This document shows, one piece after another, positions 63,348-64,000 of a stretch of DNA of 64,000 bases. The stretch comes from Acidiphilium acidophilum. Lineage in GTDB: Bacteria > Pseudomonadota > Alphaproteobacteria > Acetobacterales > Acetobacteraceae. The position numbers and the translations under genes were made by a program. The notes below the pieces were generated by a model, which did no database searches, was not told the origin of the DNA, and saw nothing but the letters and a program-made list of their open reading frames with translations. Within the stretch, counting starts at the first letter, position 1. Every line of letters starts with the position of its first letter. The stretch lies in contig NZ_JAWXYB010000018.1 in NCBI RefSeq assembly GCF_033842475.1, forward strand, positions 2,277,501 through 2,341,500, in the 5' to 3' direction.

Positions 63348-64000
63348 ATGGATGGCGGCATCGGACTGATCAACCGGCGTTCCACCCTCACCAGCGGCGA
63401 GGCGCGCGATGCCGTGGCGGCGGAAACGGCTTCGTTGGTTTCGCTCGCCGCCGCCATCGACCAGGACGGTGTTTACCCGGAGATGCAGTTGCGCGGTCTG
63501 GGCGAGGCCGGTGCCTACGGGCTGCACCTTGCCGCACACAGCAAGCTCGGCCGCCCTTCGCTGCTCGATGCGATCGAGGCGATGGCCGTGGTTTCGGCCA
63601 CCTGCATGTCCAGCGGCTTCTGCGTCTGGTGCCAGGATTCGGCGGGGTGGTATCTGGAACAGACTGAAAACGCGGAGCTGCGCGCGCGGTTGCAGCCGGG
63701 CATCGCGAGCGGTGAGGTCATGGCCGGCACCGGCCTGTCCAACGCGATGAAGGCGCTCTCCGGCACCGAAGACTTCCGCCTGCGGGGCAAGCGGGTCGCG
63801 GGGGGTTATGTGGTTTCGGGCATTCTGCCCTGGGTGTCGAACCTCGGCGAGGGCCATTGGTTCGGCACCATGTTCGAAGACGTCGATGATGCCAGCCACC
63901 GCGCGATGGCGATGGTGCGGATCGGGCAGGACGGTGTGTCGATCAAGCAGAATGCGCATTTCGTGGCACTCGAAGGCACCGGCACCTATGCCGTGCTGTT
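63348..64000 (+). CDS. Acyl-CoA dehydrogenase-like flavoprotein (3' end outside window)
   Basis: The ATG at 63348 lies one base after the osmC stop, and the frame is open to the window end (217 codons). The visible part is the N-terminal helical and middle domain, with VVSATCMSSGFCVWCQDSAG, AGTGLSNAMKALSG and ILPWVSNLGEGHWF, in the style of acyl-CoA dehydrogenases. It should bind FAD. Likely co-transcribed with osmC under TetR control. Confidence 0.85.
   Translation, partial: MDGGIGLINRRSTLTSGEARDAVAAETASLVSLAAAIDQDGVYPEMQLRGLGEAGAYGLHLAAHSKLGRPSLLDAIEAMAVVSATCMSSGFCVWCQDSAGWYLEQTENAELRARLQPGIASGEVMAGTGLSNAMKALSGTEDFRLRGKRVAGGYVVSGILPWVSNLGEGHWFGTMFEDVDDASHRAMAMVRIGQDGVSIKQNAHFVALEGTGTYAVL

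Overview
The window is GC-rich, densely packed chromosomal DNA. Most neighbouring genes overlap by ATGA or TGATG. The gene set (class I PHA synthase, CheD-containing chemotaxis operon, class II FBPase, DUF610 and EnvC next to CtpA, OsmC, Hint-domain adhesin) fits an alphaproteobacterium, most likely an acidophilic Acetobacteraceae such as Acidiphilium or Acidocella. That assignment is from family memory, not from a search.

Layout. 1-5278: a chemotaxis operon, cheA (5' end cut by the window)-cheW-cheR-cheB-cheY-cheD plus a small unknown protein. 5466-15168: a membrane phosphatase-like protein, an OmpR/HK two-component pair, a TolC-like/MFP/RND efflux trio and a secreted cupredoxin, suggesting copper or another heavy metal. 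15264-17946 (minus): a MotA/ExbB-like and MotB/OmpA-like channel pair with a proline-rich OmpA-like partner. 18092-26207: a Phd-antitoxin remnant running into the 3' end of guaA, a dienelactone hydrolase, and an apparent operon gpmI-envC-ctpA-DUF610-rppH (minus). 26320-30045 (plus): tatD, an MBL-fold hydrolase, an M29 aminopeptidase and an EAL protein. 30005-32847 (minus): rplU-rpmA, an intrinsic terminator, then obgE-proB. 33034-36537 (minus): a 1167-residue fusion of beta-repeat adhesin, Hint domain and glycosyltransferase, behind an AT-rich promoter region. 36864-45190 (minus): methyltransferase, ferritin-like diiron protein, WD40 protein, COG0523 GTPase, O-antigen ligase, glycosyltransferase, phaC. 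45254-51223 (plus): lipoprotein, AlaC-like aminotransferase, homoserine dehydrogenase, glpX, recJ.

At 51259 lies tRNA-Glu(CTC). Its last 46 bases recur exactly at 61748-61793 and bound a 10.4-kb integrated element. Nearly all its genes read on the minus strand: tyrosine integrase, AlpA-like regulator, PrimPol primase, P-loop ATPase, a ribbon-helix-helix protein, a DUF5681 (possibly small-terminase-like) protein and many small unknown proteins. It has no visible capsid, portal, tail, lysis or conjugation genes. This looks like a phage satellite (PICI-like) or a minimal integrative element, and with the Hint/glycosyltransferase fusion it is the most interesting part of the window.

After the island come a TetR regulator, an OsmC protein whose promoter region carries a perfect 9+4+9 operator-like palindrome, and the start of an acyl-CoA dehydrogenase-like gene that runs off the window.
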